Shown here: positions 7,659 to 15,005 of the stretch, one piece after another
How positions within the stretch are numbered: the stretch's first letter is position 1
Layout: every line of letters starts with the position of its first letter
Source of the DNA: Phocaeicola plebeius
Lineage (GTDB): Bacteria > Bacteroidota > Bacteroidia > Bacteroidales > Bacteroidaceae
NCBI GenBank assembly: GCA_004558305.1
Contig: SFDG01000015.1
Coordinates: forward strand, 1 to 40,014
Direction: 5' to 3'
DNA: 40,014 nt
Program-made: the position numbers and the translations under genes
The notes under the pieces: generated by a model
The model's input: only the letters and a program-made list of their open reading frames with translations
The model's database searches: none
Told to the model about the DNA's origin: nothing

Positions 7659-8501
7659 ATGAAAAAGATAGCCATACAAGGAGTTCCGGGGTCGTACCAC
7701 GACATTGCCGCCCACAAGTTTTTCAAGGAAGAGGAGATTGAACTGATCTGTTGCAATACCTTCGAAGACGTCTTTGAGAACATCCGTAAGGACAGCAGTG
7801 TCATCGGTGTGGTCGCCATCGAGAACACCATCGCCGGCAGCCTGCTCCACAATTACGAGCTGTTGCGTGAAAGCGGAACCACCATTATCGGAGAACACAA
7901 GCTGCGCATCAGCCACAGCATCATGTGTCTGCCCCACGAAGACTGGGACGACCTGACGGAAGTCAACTCACACCCCGTTGCCCTCGCCCAATGCCGCGAG
8001 TTCCTGCAGCACCATCCTCACCTGAAGGTGGTGGAAACGGAAGATACCGCCGGCAGTGCCCGCGACATACACGAGCAGCAGTTGGGAGGCCATGCGGCCA
8101 TCTGTTCGAAATATGCTGCCGGGCTCTACGACATGAAAATCCTGCAGGAAGGCATCGAGACCAACAAGCACAATTTCACCCGTTTTCTCGTGGTATGCGA
8201 CCCCTGGATAGCCGACGACCTGAAGGAGCGCAACAAGGTGAACAAGGCCAACATTGTCTTCTGTACCCCTCACATTGAGGGGAGTCTGTCGAAAGTGCTG
8301 TCTATCTTTACATTCTACAACATCAATCTGACCAAAATCCAGTCATTGCCCATCATCGGCCGCGAATGGGAATACATGTTCTACGTGGACGTGATGTTCG
8401 ATGATTACCTGAGATACAAACAATCCATCAATGCGGTCATGCCGCTAACCAAATCACTTAAAATTTTAGGAGAATATGCAGAAGGAGAATCAACTTTATA
8501 A
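7659..8501 (+). CDS. pheA: Prephenate dehydratase
   Basis: The product has 280 residues and converts prephenate to phenylpyruvate in Phe synthesis. The catalytic PDT domain covers about 1-185: it starts IAIQGVPGSYHDIAA, has VVAIENTIAGSL, and ends with the signature HNFTRFLVV (TRF at 174-176). A C-terminal ACT domain (about 198-270) starts ANIVFCTPHIEGSLSKVLSIF. The usual Phe-binding motif ESRP is replaced by QSLP (228-231), although the following GREWEYMFYVDV is conserved. There is no fused chorismate mutase; that activity is on the DAHP synthase protein two genes on. The 3' end overlaps the next gene by 26 nt. Confidence 0.95.
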   Translation: MKKIAIQGVPGSYHDIAAHKFFKEEEIELICCNTFEDVFENIRKDSSVIGVVAIENTIAGSLLHNYELLRESGTTIIGEHKLRISHSIMCLPHEDWDDLTEVNSHPVALAQCREFLQHHPHLKVVETEDTAGSARDIHEQQLGGHAAICSKYAAGLYDMKILQEGIETNKHNFTRFLVVCDPWIADDLKERNKVNKANIVFCTPHIEGSLSKVLSIFTFYNINLTKIQSLPIIGREWEYMFYVDVMFDDYLRYKQSINAVMPLTKSLKILGEYAEGESTL

Positions 8502-9669
8502 GATAGTGCCCGCCGACCGCCTGGCGAGCGTCAGCGAATACTACTTCAGCCGGAAGCTGAAGGAGGTGGCACAGATGAATGCCGAAGGAAAGAATGTCAT
8601 CAGTTTAGGAATCGGCAGTCCCGACCTGCCGCCGTCGAAGGAAACCATCGATGTGCTGTGCGAGCAGGCCCGACGCGACGATGTGCACGGCTACCAGCCC
8701 ACGGTGGGCATCCCCGAACTGCGGAAGGCGATGGCAGACTTCTACCGGCGCTGGTACAACGTTGACTTGGACCCGGCGACGGAAATCCAGCCACTGATCG
8801 GATCGAAGGAGGGCATCCTGCACGTGACATTGGCCTTGGTAAATCCGGGCGACCAGGTGCTGGTCCCCAACCCCGGCTACCCCACCTATACTTCGCTGAA
8901 CAAGATTCTGGGCAGTGAAATCGTGAACTACGACCTGCGGGAGGACAACCATTGGCAGCCCGACTTCGAACAGCTGGAACAGATGGACCTGAGCCGCGTG
9001 AAAATCATGTGGACCAACTATCCCAACATGCCGACAGGCGCTAATGCCACCCTGGAACTGTATGCAAAGCTGGTGGACTTTGCCCGCCGCAAGAACATCG
9101 TCATCGTGAACGACAACCCCTACAGCTTCATCCTCAACCGTCGTCCCATCAGCATCCTCAACATTCCGGGCGCCAAGGAGTGCTGCATCGAGTTCAACTC
9201 CATGAGCAAGAGCCACAATATGCCGGGTTGGCGTGTGGGCATGATTGCCACCAATGCCACCTTCATCCAGTGGATTCTGAAAATCAAGAGCAACATCGAT
9301 TCGGGAACGTTCCGCCCCCTACAGTTGGCAGCGGCCCAGGCGTATCATAACTCACCGGAATGGCACGAAGAGGCCAACATCGAGGTATATAGCCGTCGTC
9401 GTCGTCTGGCAGAAGACATCATGCGTACCTTAGGGTGTACGTTCGATCCGGACCAAGTGGGCATGTTCCTGTGGGGGCGCATCCCCGACAGCTATGCGGA
9501 TGTGGAAGACCTAACGGAACACGTGCTCCACGAAGCGCGTGTCTTCATCACGCCGGGATTCATCTTCGGCTCGAACGGCCGGCGGTTTATCCGCATTTCC
9601 CTTTGTGCCAAAGAAGAAAAACTGGCAGAAGCACTGGAGAAAATTAAAAAAATGAAGAATGAGGAATGA
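8476..9669 (+). CDS. Aminotransferase class I/II, probable aromatic aminotransferase
   Basis: The product has 397 residues and is a fold-type I PLP enzyme. It shows the substrate loop GIGSPDLPPS, the NYPNMPTGA loop (181-189), NDNPYSF (212-218), and the PLP lysine in SMSKSHNMPGWRVG (Lys245). Its place between prephenate dehydratase and DAHP synthase/chorismate mutase indicates that it transaminates phenylpyruvate and/or 4-hydroxyphenylpyruvate (or prephenate) to the amino acid. Family membership alone does not fix the substrate. The start at 8476 lies inside the end of pheA and has AGGAG at 8468-8472, implying translational coupling. Length is normal. Confidence 0.9.
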   Translation: MQKENQLYKIVPADRLASVSEYYFSRKLKEVAQMNAEGKNVISLGIGSPDLPPSKETIDVLCEQARRDDVHGYQPTVGIPELRKAMADFYRRWYNVDLDPATEIQPLIGSKEGILHVTLALVNPGDQVLVPNPGYPTYTSLNKILGSEIVNYDLREDNHWQPDFEQLEQMDLSRVKIMWTNYPNMPTGANATLELYAKLVDFARRKNIVIVNDNPYSFILNRRPISILNIPGAKECCIEFNSMSKSHNMPGWRVGMIATNATFIQWILKIKSNIDSGTFRPLQLAAAQAYHNSPEWHEEANIEVYSRRRRLAEDIMRTLGCTFDPDQVGMFLWGRIPDSYADVEDLTEHVLHEARVFITPGFIFGSNGRRFIRISLCAKEEKLAEALEKIKKMKNEE

Positions 9670-9697
9670 ATTGAATGAAGAATTCATTGCTTTCCTT

Positions 9698-9724
9698 GTC
9701 ATTTTGAACGAAGTGAAAAATCTG
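9698..9724. repeat. Left half of dispersed palindromic repeat
   Basis: GTCATTTTGAACGAAGTGAA followed by AAATCT matches the left arm of the palindrome that recurs in this window (complete at 39549-39624). The right arm is not recognisable. It lies in the 139-nt gap before the DAHP synthase gene. Confidence 0.6.
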
Positions 9725-9808
9725 TAAGCGGATACTTTACATTGCTTATGGAAACCACTGAAAACAAGAACGCAACTTAATTTTATCAAAAACTCAATAT
9801 ACAACAAT

Positions 9809-10876
9809 ATGGAACTCGATTTACAGCCCATCCAACTGGAAGGCATTCCAGAGGAACGCCCTCTTATCATCGCTGGTCCGTGCAGTGCAGAGACCGAAGA
9901 ACAAGTTATGTCAACCGCCAAGCAACTGGCAGACAAAGGAATCAAGATTTTCCGTGCCGGTATCTGGAAACCCCGTACCAAACCCGGAGGCTTTGAAGGC
10001 ATCGGTGTAGACGGTCTGGCCTGGCTGAAAGAAGTGAAAAAGGAAACAGGCATGTATGTCACTACAGAAGTGGCCAATGCCAAGCACGTGTATGAATGCC
10101 TGAAGGCCGGTATCGACCTGCTTTGGATCGGTGCCCGCACCACCGCCAATCCTTTTGCCGTGCAGGAAATCGCTGACGCACTGAAAGGTGTGGATGTACC
10201 CGTACTGGTGAAGAATCCGGTCAACCCTGACCTGGAGCTGTGGATTGGTGCACTGGAGCGTATCAACAACGCCGGTCTGAAACGGCTGGGAGCCATCCAC
10301 CGCGGCTTCTCCTCGTACGACAAGAAACTCTACCGGAATCTCCCGCAGTGGCACATTCCCATCGAACTGCGCCGACGCATCCCCAAACTGCCCATCCTGT
10401 GCGACCCCAGCCACATCGGCGGCAAGCGCGAACTGGTAGCTCCACTCTGCCAGCAGGCGATGGACTTGGGCTTTGACGGTCTGATTGTAGAATCGCACTG
10501 CAATCCTGACTGTGCTTGGAGCGATGCCAAACAGCAGGTAACCCCCGATGTGCTCGACTACATCCTGAACCTGCTGGTTATCCGCAGCGAACATTCCTCT
10601 ACGGAAAACCTGAACGAATTGCGCCGCCAGATTGACGAATGCGACAACGACCTGATGGAAATCCTGGCCAAGCGTATGCGTATCTGCCGCGAAATCGGTA
10701 CCTTCAAGAAGGAGCACAACATGACGGTACTGCAGACCGGCCGTTACAACGAAATTTTGGACAAGCGCGGTGCGCAAGGCAGCCTGTGTGGCATGGATGC
10801 GGAATTTGTGAAGAACGTATTCGAAGCCATCCACGAAGAAAGCGTGCGCCAGCAAATGGAAATTCTGAACAAATAA
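9809..10876 (+). CDS. Bifunctional DAHP synthase / chorismate mutase
   Basis: The product has 355 residues. Residues 15-255 form a type I-beta DAHP synthase: IAGPCSAET (21-29), FRAGIWKPRTKPGGFEG, KNPVNPD, LCDPSHIGGKR and VESHCNPDCAWSDA. This enzyme condenses PEP with erythrose 4-phosphate, the committed shikimate step. Residues 262-350 form an AroQ-type chorismate mutase (LNELRRQIDECDNDLMEILAKR), which makes prephenate for the pheA and tyrA products. Fusion of the two lets the mutase domain act as an allosteric sensor of prephenate in related enzymes. The gene lies 139 nt after the aminotransferase with no convincing promoter between, so it probably belongs to the attenuated operon. Confidence 0.95.
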   Translation: MELDLQPIQLEGIPEERPLIIAGPCSAETEEQVMSTAKQLADKGIKIFRAGIWKPRTKPGGFEGIGVDGLAWLKEVKKETGMYVTTEVANAKHVYECLKAGIDLLWIGARTTANPFAVQEIADALKGVDVPVLVKNPVNPDLELWIGALERINNAGLKRLGAIHRGFSSYDKKLYRNLPQWHIPIELRRRIPKLPILCDPSHIGGKRELVAPLCQQAMDLGFDGLIVESHCNPDCAWSDAKQQVTPDVLDYILNLLVIRSEHSSTENLNELRRQIDECDNDLMEILAKRMRICREIGTFKKEHNMTVLQTGRYNEILDKRGAQGSLCGMDAEFVKNVFEAIHEESVRQQMEILNK

Positions 10877-11003
10877 ACAATCATTTGGTGATTGGGGTGT
10901 TCTGTCGGGTGTTCTATTTTTGATTACCTTTCATCGTCAGCAAGCTCTCTCTCGTCATTGTCATGCTGAAGATTTCTTTTCATGCAGACGTTCTCATTTT
11001 CTT

Positions 11004-11078
11004 GTCATGCTGAACGAAGTGAAGCATCTGAATACATCCACAAGGTGTTTACAGCTCCTTCGCTCCACTCAGGATGAC
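11004..11078. repeat. Dispersed intergenic palindrome, diverged copy
   Basis: It starts GTCATGCTGAACGAAGTGAAG and ends CTTCGCTCCACTCAGGATGAC, with imperfect complementary arms. It occupies the 308-nt gap 10877-11184 before tyrA. The rest of that gap shows no gene; a TATTTTTG at 10915-10922 is a weak promoter candidate for tyrA. A further degenerate fragment lies near 10957-10985. Confidence 0.65.
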
Positions 11079-11184
11079 AGGAAAGGAGGGCGGGAAAAGA
11101 GGAACACAGAAAGAGGATGATCGGAGAGTCTGAGCAGGGAAGCAGAGCATCCGACTGAACCCCCTGACTAATTTTCTAAATCGT

Positions 11185-11958
11185 ATGCGAATATTGATAT
11201 TGGGAGCCGGGAAAATGGGCTCCTTCTTTACAGATGTATTGAGTTTCGAACACGAAGTGGCCGTGTATGACATCCACCCCAAGAACCTGCGGTTCATGTA
11301 CAACTGCTACCGCTTCACCCAACTGGAGGAGATTGCCGACTTCAAGCCGGAACTGGTCATCAACGCAGCTACAGTAAAATATACCCTCGATGCCTTCCGG
11401 CAAGTACTGCCAGTACTGCCCCACGACTGCATCATCAGCGACATTGCCTCGGTGAAAACCGGATTGCAGGAGTTCTACGAGGGATGCGGATTCCGCTATG
11501 TGTCCACCCACCCCATGTTCGGCCCCACCTTTGCCAACCTTGACAAGCTGAGTTCGGAAAATGCCATCATCATCAAGGAAGGCGACCATCTGGGACGCAT
11601 CTTCTTCAAGGACCTCTACCAGCGGTTGGGCCTGAACATCTTCGAGTACACCTTCCTGGAACACGACGAGACAGTGGCCTACTCTCTGTCCATCCCCTTC
11701 GTGTCCACCTTTGTCTTTGCGGCTGTGATGAAGCACCAGGATGCTCCGGGAACGACCTTCAAACGGCACATGTCCATCGCCAAAGGGGTACTGAACGAAG
11801 ACGACTTCCTGCTGCAGGAAATCCTGTTCAACCCCCATACTCCGGCACAGGTGGAAGGCATCCGCACGGAACTGAACGAGCTGCTGGACATCATCAGCCA
11901 TAAGGACTCGGAAGGGATGCATGCCTTTCTGGCGAAGATTCGTCAGAAAATCAAGTAA
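11185..11958 (+). CDS. tyrA: Prephenate dehydrogenase
   Basis: The product has 257 residues and oxidises and decarboxylates prephenate to 4-hydroxyphenylpyruvate for Tyr synthesis. It opens with a Rossmann motif (MRILILGAGKMGSFF), followed by DIASVKTGL and the signature STHPMFGPT. A helical C-terminal dimerisation region follows from about 165. It is a single-domain enzyme with no ACT or chorismate mutase domain, so any feedback control must come from elsewhere, for example the operon leader. It completes the set pheA, aminotransferase, DAHP synthase-mutase, tyrA. A 308-nt gap with a palindromic repeat precedes it, so it may also have its own promoter. Confidence 0.93.
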   Translation: MRILILGAGKMGSFFTDVLSFEHEVAVYDIHPKNLRFMYNCYRFTQLEEIADFKPELVINAATVKYTLDAFRQVLPVLPHDCIISDIASVKTGLQEFYEGCGFRYVSTHPMFGPTFANLDKLSSENAIIIKEGDHLGRIFFKDLYQRLGLNIFEYTFLEHDETVAYSLSIPFVSTFVFAAVMKHQDAPGTTFKRHMSIAKGVLNEDDFLLQEILFNPHTPAQVEGIRTELNELLDIISHKDSEGMHAFLAKIRQKIK

Positions 11959-11988
11959 ACGTGAGAATCAAGTAAACGGGGAATAGAG

Positions 11989-12154
11989 AACACAAAGGCA
12001 CAAAGGGAACAAAGGGAATTTCTTAAGAGTGCTTGGTGCTAATCTTTTTAGAAGGGTGCTTGGCACTGATTTTTTAATTGTCATCCTGAACGAAGTGAAG
12101 GATCTGTAGACATAAAGTGAATGTATTCAGATGCTTCGCTGCGTTCAGCATGAC
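11989..12154. repeat. 166-bp direct repeat, copy 1
   Basis: It consists of AACACAAAGGCACAAAGG-type repeats, then AGAGTGCTTGGTGCT, a second diverged GGTGCTTGGCACTG, a T-run, and a 75-bp palindrome (12080-12154: GTCATCCTGAACGAAGTGAA ... GCGTTCAGCATGAC). The same series in the same orientation recurs at 13079-13244, exactly 1090 bp away. The palindrome halves of the two copies differ at 4 of 75 positions by eye. The rest of the gap 11959-12232 shows no gene. Confidence 0.8.
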
Positions 12155-12232
12155 AACTAAATAGGCGATGCTAAATTTTAATACGCCCTCATGGTGGGAA
12201 AGTACTCCCCTATTCAGCGTTTTCGTGAACCA

Positions 12233-12841
12233 TCAGAAGCGGTAGCCGACGGTGAGCAGGAACGCCAGGTTCTTGTTGTTATCCCCGGCAAAGCTCTTGC
12301 GAATCATGTTGGTGAAGCCATACTGTCCCGTCAGGTGGACAAGATACGTGTCCGACAGTTCCAATCCTACGCCGTACTGCAGTCCTAGCGCACAACGGGG
12401 CATCATGGACTCGCTGTTGCTTCCTACCTTCGAGAACAATTTGGAAGAGATCTCGATACCGGCTTCTTCCTGCTTGGCCTTTCCGCCCAGGCCGAAGCCC
12501 ACATAAGGACCTGCGTTGAGGACAATCTTGTTGCCATCGCTGATGTCCATCTTCAAGGCAGCGAGGAAAGGAATGTCGAGATAGACCGGATTCACCTTCG
12601 CACTGACACCGTCGTTGTTCGCCTTGGCACCCTTGCTGGTAATGTTCACACCCGTCTGGAACGACCACAGTGCGTCAATCGGATAGTCCACACCCAGCCC
12701 GACCGTATAGCCAACTTTCAGGTTCCCTTCCGAGTTCGTAATGTTCGCCAACGACATACCTGCATGTACATCAAAACGTGCCTGTGCATAGCTGGCTACT
12801 GCCAGTACCCCCATCAGGAGGGTGATCATCATTTTCTTCAT
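12233..12841 (-). CDS. PorT-like outer-membrane beta-barrel protein
   Basis: The product has 202 residues. A signal peptide (MKKMMITLLMGVLAVASYAQA) is followed by ARFDVHAGMSLANITNSEG and alternating amphipathic strands, ending LAFLLTVGYRF with the C-terminal aromatic of outer-membrane barrels. The opening (G-x-S-x-A-N), the strand VGYTVGLGVDYPIDALWSFQTGV and the later YLDIPFLAALK match the outer-membrane beta-barrel (PorT) family common in Bacteroidetes. The function of this family member is unknown. It stands alone between two 166-bp direct repeats, convergent with tyrA and on the same strand as the upstream GHL10 gene. Confidence 0.85.
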   Translation of the reverse strand: MKKMMITLLMGVLAVASYAQARFDVHAGMSLANITNSEGNLKVGYTVGLGVDYPIDALWSFQTGVNITSKGAKANNDGVSAKVNPVYLDIPFLAALKMDISDGNKIVLNAGPYVGFGLGGKAKQEEAGIEISSKLFSKVGSNSESMMPRCALGLQYGVGLELSDTYLVHLTGQYGFTNMIRKSFAGDNNKNLAFLLTVGYRF

Positions 12842-12879
12842 AATCGTAAGTGTTAAGTTTTTATTGTATAACCTGCCGA

Positions 12880-12887
12880 CAAATATA
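12880..12887 (-). promoter_or_regulatory. Promoter -7 box for PorT-like gene
   Basis: The minus strand reads TATATTTG, an exact TAnnTTTG match, 38 nt upstream of the ATG. The only TTTG upstream is too close (12 nt), so the -33 element is weak or different. Confidence 0.5.
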
Positions 12888-13027
12888 CGGCCCTTTCAAC
12901 AAATAAGAACCATCCGACCGTTGTTTTTGTTGAAAGAGCCGACGATTCTGCCACAAATCAAGAGAAATCCACCATTTTCCCCGCACTTTCTGATTGTCAG
13001 TACAGGGACTTTCGGATTGACAACTGT

Positions 13028-13090
13028 CAGGATTCAACCACAAAGACACAGGATTCAAACACAAAAACACAGGATTCAAACACAAAGACA
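13028..13090. repeat. Three tandem 21-bp units
   Basis: The units CAGGATTCAA(A/C)CACAAA(A/G)ACA at 13028, 13049 and 13070 are in perfect register. They merge into the CACAAAG stretch that begins direct-repeat copy 2. No reading frame of interest crosses them. The 500-nt gap 12842-13341 is otherwise filled by the promoter and repeats listed here. Confidence 0.85.
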
Positions 13091-13244
13091 CAAAGGACAC
13101 AAAGGGTAATTTTTTTAAGAGTGCTTGGTGCTGATTTTTATTTGGGTGCTTGGTGCTGTTTTTTTAATTGTCATCCTGAACGGAGTGAAGGATCTGTAGA
13201 CATAAAGTGAATGTATTCAGATGCTTCACTACGTTCAGCTTGAC
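13079..13244. repeat. 166-bp direct repeat, copy 2
   Basis: It is the partner of 11989-12154, with the same order of parts and the same length: CACAAAGACACAAAGG tract, AGAGTGCTTGGTGCTG twice, T-run, then the 75-bp palindrome at 13170-13244. Together the two copies bracket the PorT-like gene. Confidence 0.8.
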
Positions 13245-13264
13245 ATAAAAGTATTTACAAACAA

Positions 13265-13321
13265 CCTGACGGAACAATGGTTCTTCGAAAGGCCTGACGG
13301 ACCAATGCTTTTTCCGAAAGG
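13265..13321. repeat. Two tandem 28/29-bp units
   Basis: CCTGACGGAACAATGG... (13265-13292) and CCTGACGGACCAATGC... (13293-13321) are adjacent imperfect copies, both ending CGAAAGG. They lie 20 nt beyond the stop of the GHL10 gene. No function is visible. Confidence 0.7.
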
Positions 13322-13341
13322 CCTAGGACAACCTCTTCCTC

Positions 13342-14844
13342 TTACAGCTTCACCTTCTTCTCCACGGGCTTTGACTCGTTGTGCAGGCGGTCAAGGGCTG
13401 TCACCACGTAGCGATATCGGGTCTTCCCGTCTTCATACGGAAGCCGGTAGAACGTGTTCCGCGTAATGGCTACGATGTGCGAAGGGTCCTCCAGATCCAC
13501 CTTTTCCTTTCCTTCAAACCGATACACCACATACTGCGTCACCTCGTCCATGACGGTCTTGGCACGAGGCACTGTCCAGAACAGGATGTAACCATCTTCG
13601 GTCCACAACGGCTTCAACTTCTTCACTTTCTCCGGTGCCTTGTCGTCCATGAACGGCGAGGTGGGCAACAGGGCAGGATACTTATGGATATCCTTCATCA
13701 GCATCGTACGGTAGTTACCCACATTCTGCTCCACGGCTGCGGCATACCACTGGCAACTTCCGCCAATGGTAGGATACATCCGCTGCAGGCGGTACTTTTC
13801 CGGCATCTGGTTGCGGTTGGGGTTTATCAGGTCGGCTTTCGACACCGTACGGTTCACATCCTGCCCGATATACAACGGACGGTTGGCGGCATGTTTGGCC
13901 CACCAGTCCACCAGCGTGGCATAGTCCGCAGCCGGATGGCCGATTTCCCAGTAGATTTGAGGAATGTTATAGTCCACCCAGCCGTTGTTCACCCACAGCA
14001 ACACATCGGCATACAATTCATCGTAGTTCTGCAGTCCGTTGGTCCGGCTGCCGTTCGGATCGTTCTTGCGGTTGCGGTAGATGCCGAACGGAGACACCCC
14101 GAACTTCACCCACGGCTTGCAGACACGCACCGTTTCGTGAATCTCCTTGATCAGTACATTCACATTGTCACGCCGCCAGTCGGCCTTGTTGCTGAAGCCG
14201 CGTCCGTTCGCGGCAAAACTGATCTGGTCCGGAAACTCCTCGCCCGGTATCGGATAAGGATAGAAATAGTCGTCCATGTGGATGGCATCCACATCATAGC
14301 GGTTCACGATATCCCGCACGATGTTGCAGATGTACTTGCGCGACTCGGGATAGCCCGGATCAAAATACAACTGGTCGCCGTACTTCACAAACAAATGGGG
14401 ATATTTGCTGTAAGGATGTGCCGGCGAAAGGGCCGTCGTCCCCTTGGTCTTGGCACGGTAGGGATTGATCCAGGCATGCAGTTCCATTCCCCGCTTGTGG
14501 CACTCGGTCACCATAAACTGGAGCGGGTCCCACATCGGAGAAGGTGCCTGTCCCTGCACTCCGGTCAGGAAACGGCTCCACGGCTCGTAGGCCGACGGAT
14601 AGAGCGCATCGCACTCTGCCCTCACCTGGAAAATGATGGCATTGATGCCCGCCTGTTGCAGATTATCCAACTGACGCACGAGGGTAGCCTTCATGGTCTG
14701 TACCGGCATCCCCTGAAACTGTCCGTTCACACATTGTATCCATGCACCTCGAAACTCGCGTTTTGGCGATAAGGTTTGCGCTGTTGCGGCAGTCAGTCCC
14801 CACACGAGCAAAGCTGCCCACGCAATCAACGATTTTACTTTCAT
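13342..14844 (-). CDS. GHL10-type family 10-like glycosyl hydrolase (YngK-like)
   Basis: The product has 500 residues from Met at 14844. It opens MKVKSLIAWAALLVWGL and a signal peptide ends near TAATAQ, so it is exported. A TIM-barrel GHL10 domain (about 27-350) starts KREFRGAWIQCVNG and includes GINAIIFQVRAECDALYPS, LHAWINPYRA, DAIHMDDYFYPYP, FGVSPFGIYRN and NIPQIYWE. The C-terminal 100 residues look like a fibronectin-III-like fold (YILFWTVPRAKTVMDEVTQYVVYRF...YRYVVTALDRLHNES). Family members are predicted glycoside hydrolases and the substrate is unknown here. An upstream in-frame ATG at 14877 is rejected because it falls inside the -7 box, and the later start gives a clean signal peptide. 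Confidence 0.9.
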   Translation of the reverse strand: MKVKSLIAWAALLVWGLTAATAQTLSPKREFRGAWIQCVNGQFQGMPVQTMKATLVRQLDNLQQAGINAIIFQVRAECDALYPSAYEPWSRFLTGVQGQAPSPMWDPLQFMVTECHKRGMELHAWINPYRAKTKGTTALSPAHPYSKYPHLFVKYGDQLYFDPGYPESRKYICNIVRDIVNRYDVDAIHMDDYFYPYPIPGEEFPDQISFAANGRGFSNKADWRRDNVNVLIKEIHETVRVCKPWVKFGVSPFGIYRNRKNDPNGSRTNGLQNYDELYADVLLWVNNGWVDYNIPQIYWEIGHPAADYATLVDWWAKHAANRPLYIGQDVNRTVSKADLINPNRNQMPEKYRLQRMYPTIGGSCQWYAAAVEQNVGNYRTMLMKDIHKYPALLPTSPFMDDKAPEKVKKLKPLWTEDGYILFWTVPRAKTVMDEVTQYVVYRFEGKEKVDLEDPSHIVAITRNTFYRLPYEDGKTRYRYVVTALDRLHNESKPVEKKVKL

Positions 14845-14874
14845 GATTTCTTGTTCTGTTTTTAGTCGCAGCCA

Positions 14875-14882
14875 CAAAGGTA
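14875..14882 (-). promoter_or_regulatory. Promoter -7 box for GHL10 gene
   Basis: The minus strand reads TACCTTTG, an exact TAnnTTTG match, 30 nt before the start codon. The -33 element is poor (TTTC at 16 nt). Confidence 0.5.
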
Positions 14883-14967
14883 GTCAATTCTTGGATATGA
14901 AACCCGATTGTTCCACAGATTTCATGAAAAAAACTCCTTCCCCGCATCTATCATCGGCAAAAACCGC

Positions 14968-14975
14968 TAACTTTG
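14968..14975 (+). promoter_or_regulatory. Promoter -7 box for uvrA
   Basis: TAACTTTG matches TAnnTTTG exactly, 30 nt upstream of the uvrA ATG and divergent from the GHL10 promoter. No convincing -33 TTTG is seen. Confidence 0.5.
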
Positions 14976-15005
14976 CACGACACTAACCCTCTATCAAACG
15001 GAACT

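Noticed and set aside
12822..13109. 95-codon plus-strand frame across the tandem repeats
   Set aside because: It is low-complexity (repeated H-R-I-Q-T-Q-K) and is produced by the 21-bp units, with no start signals.
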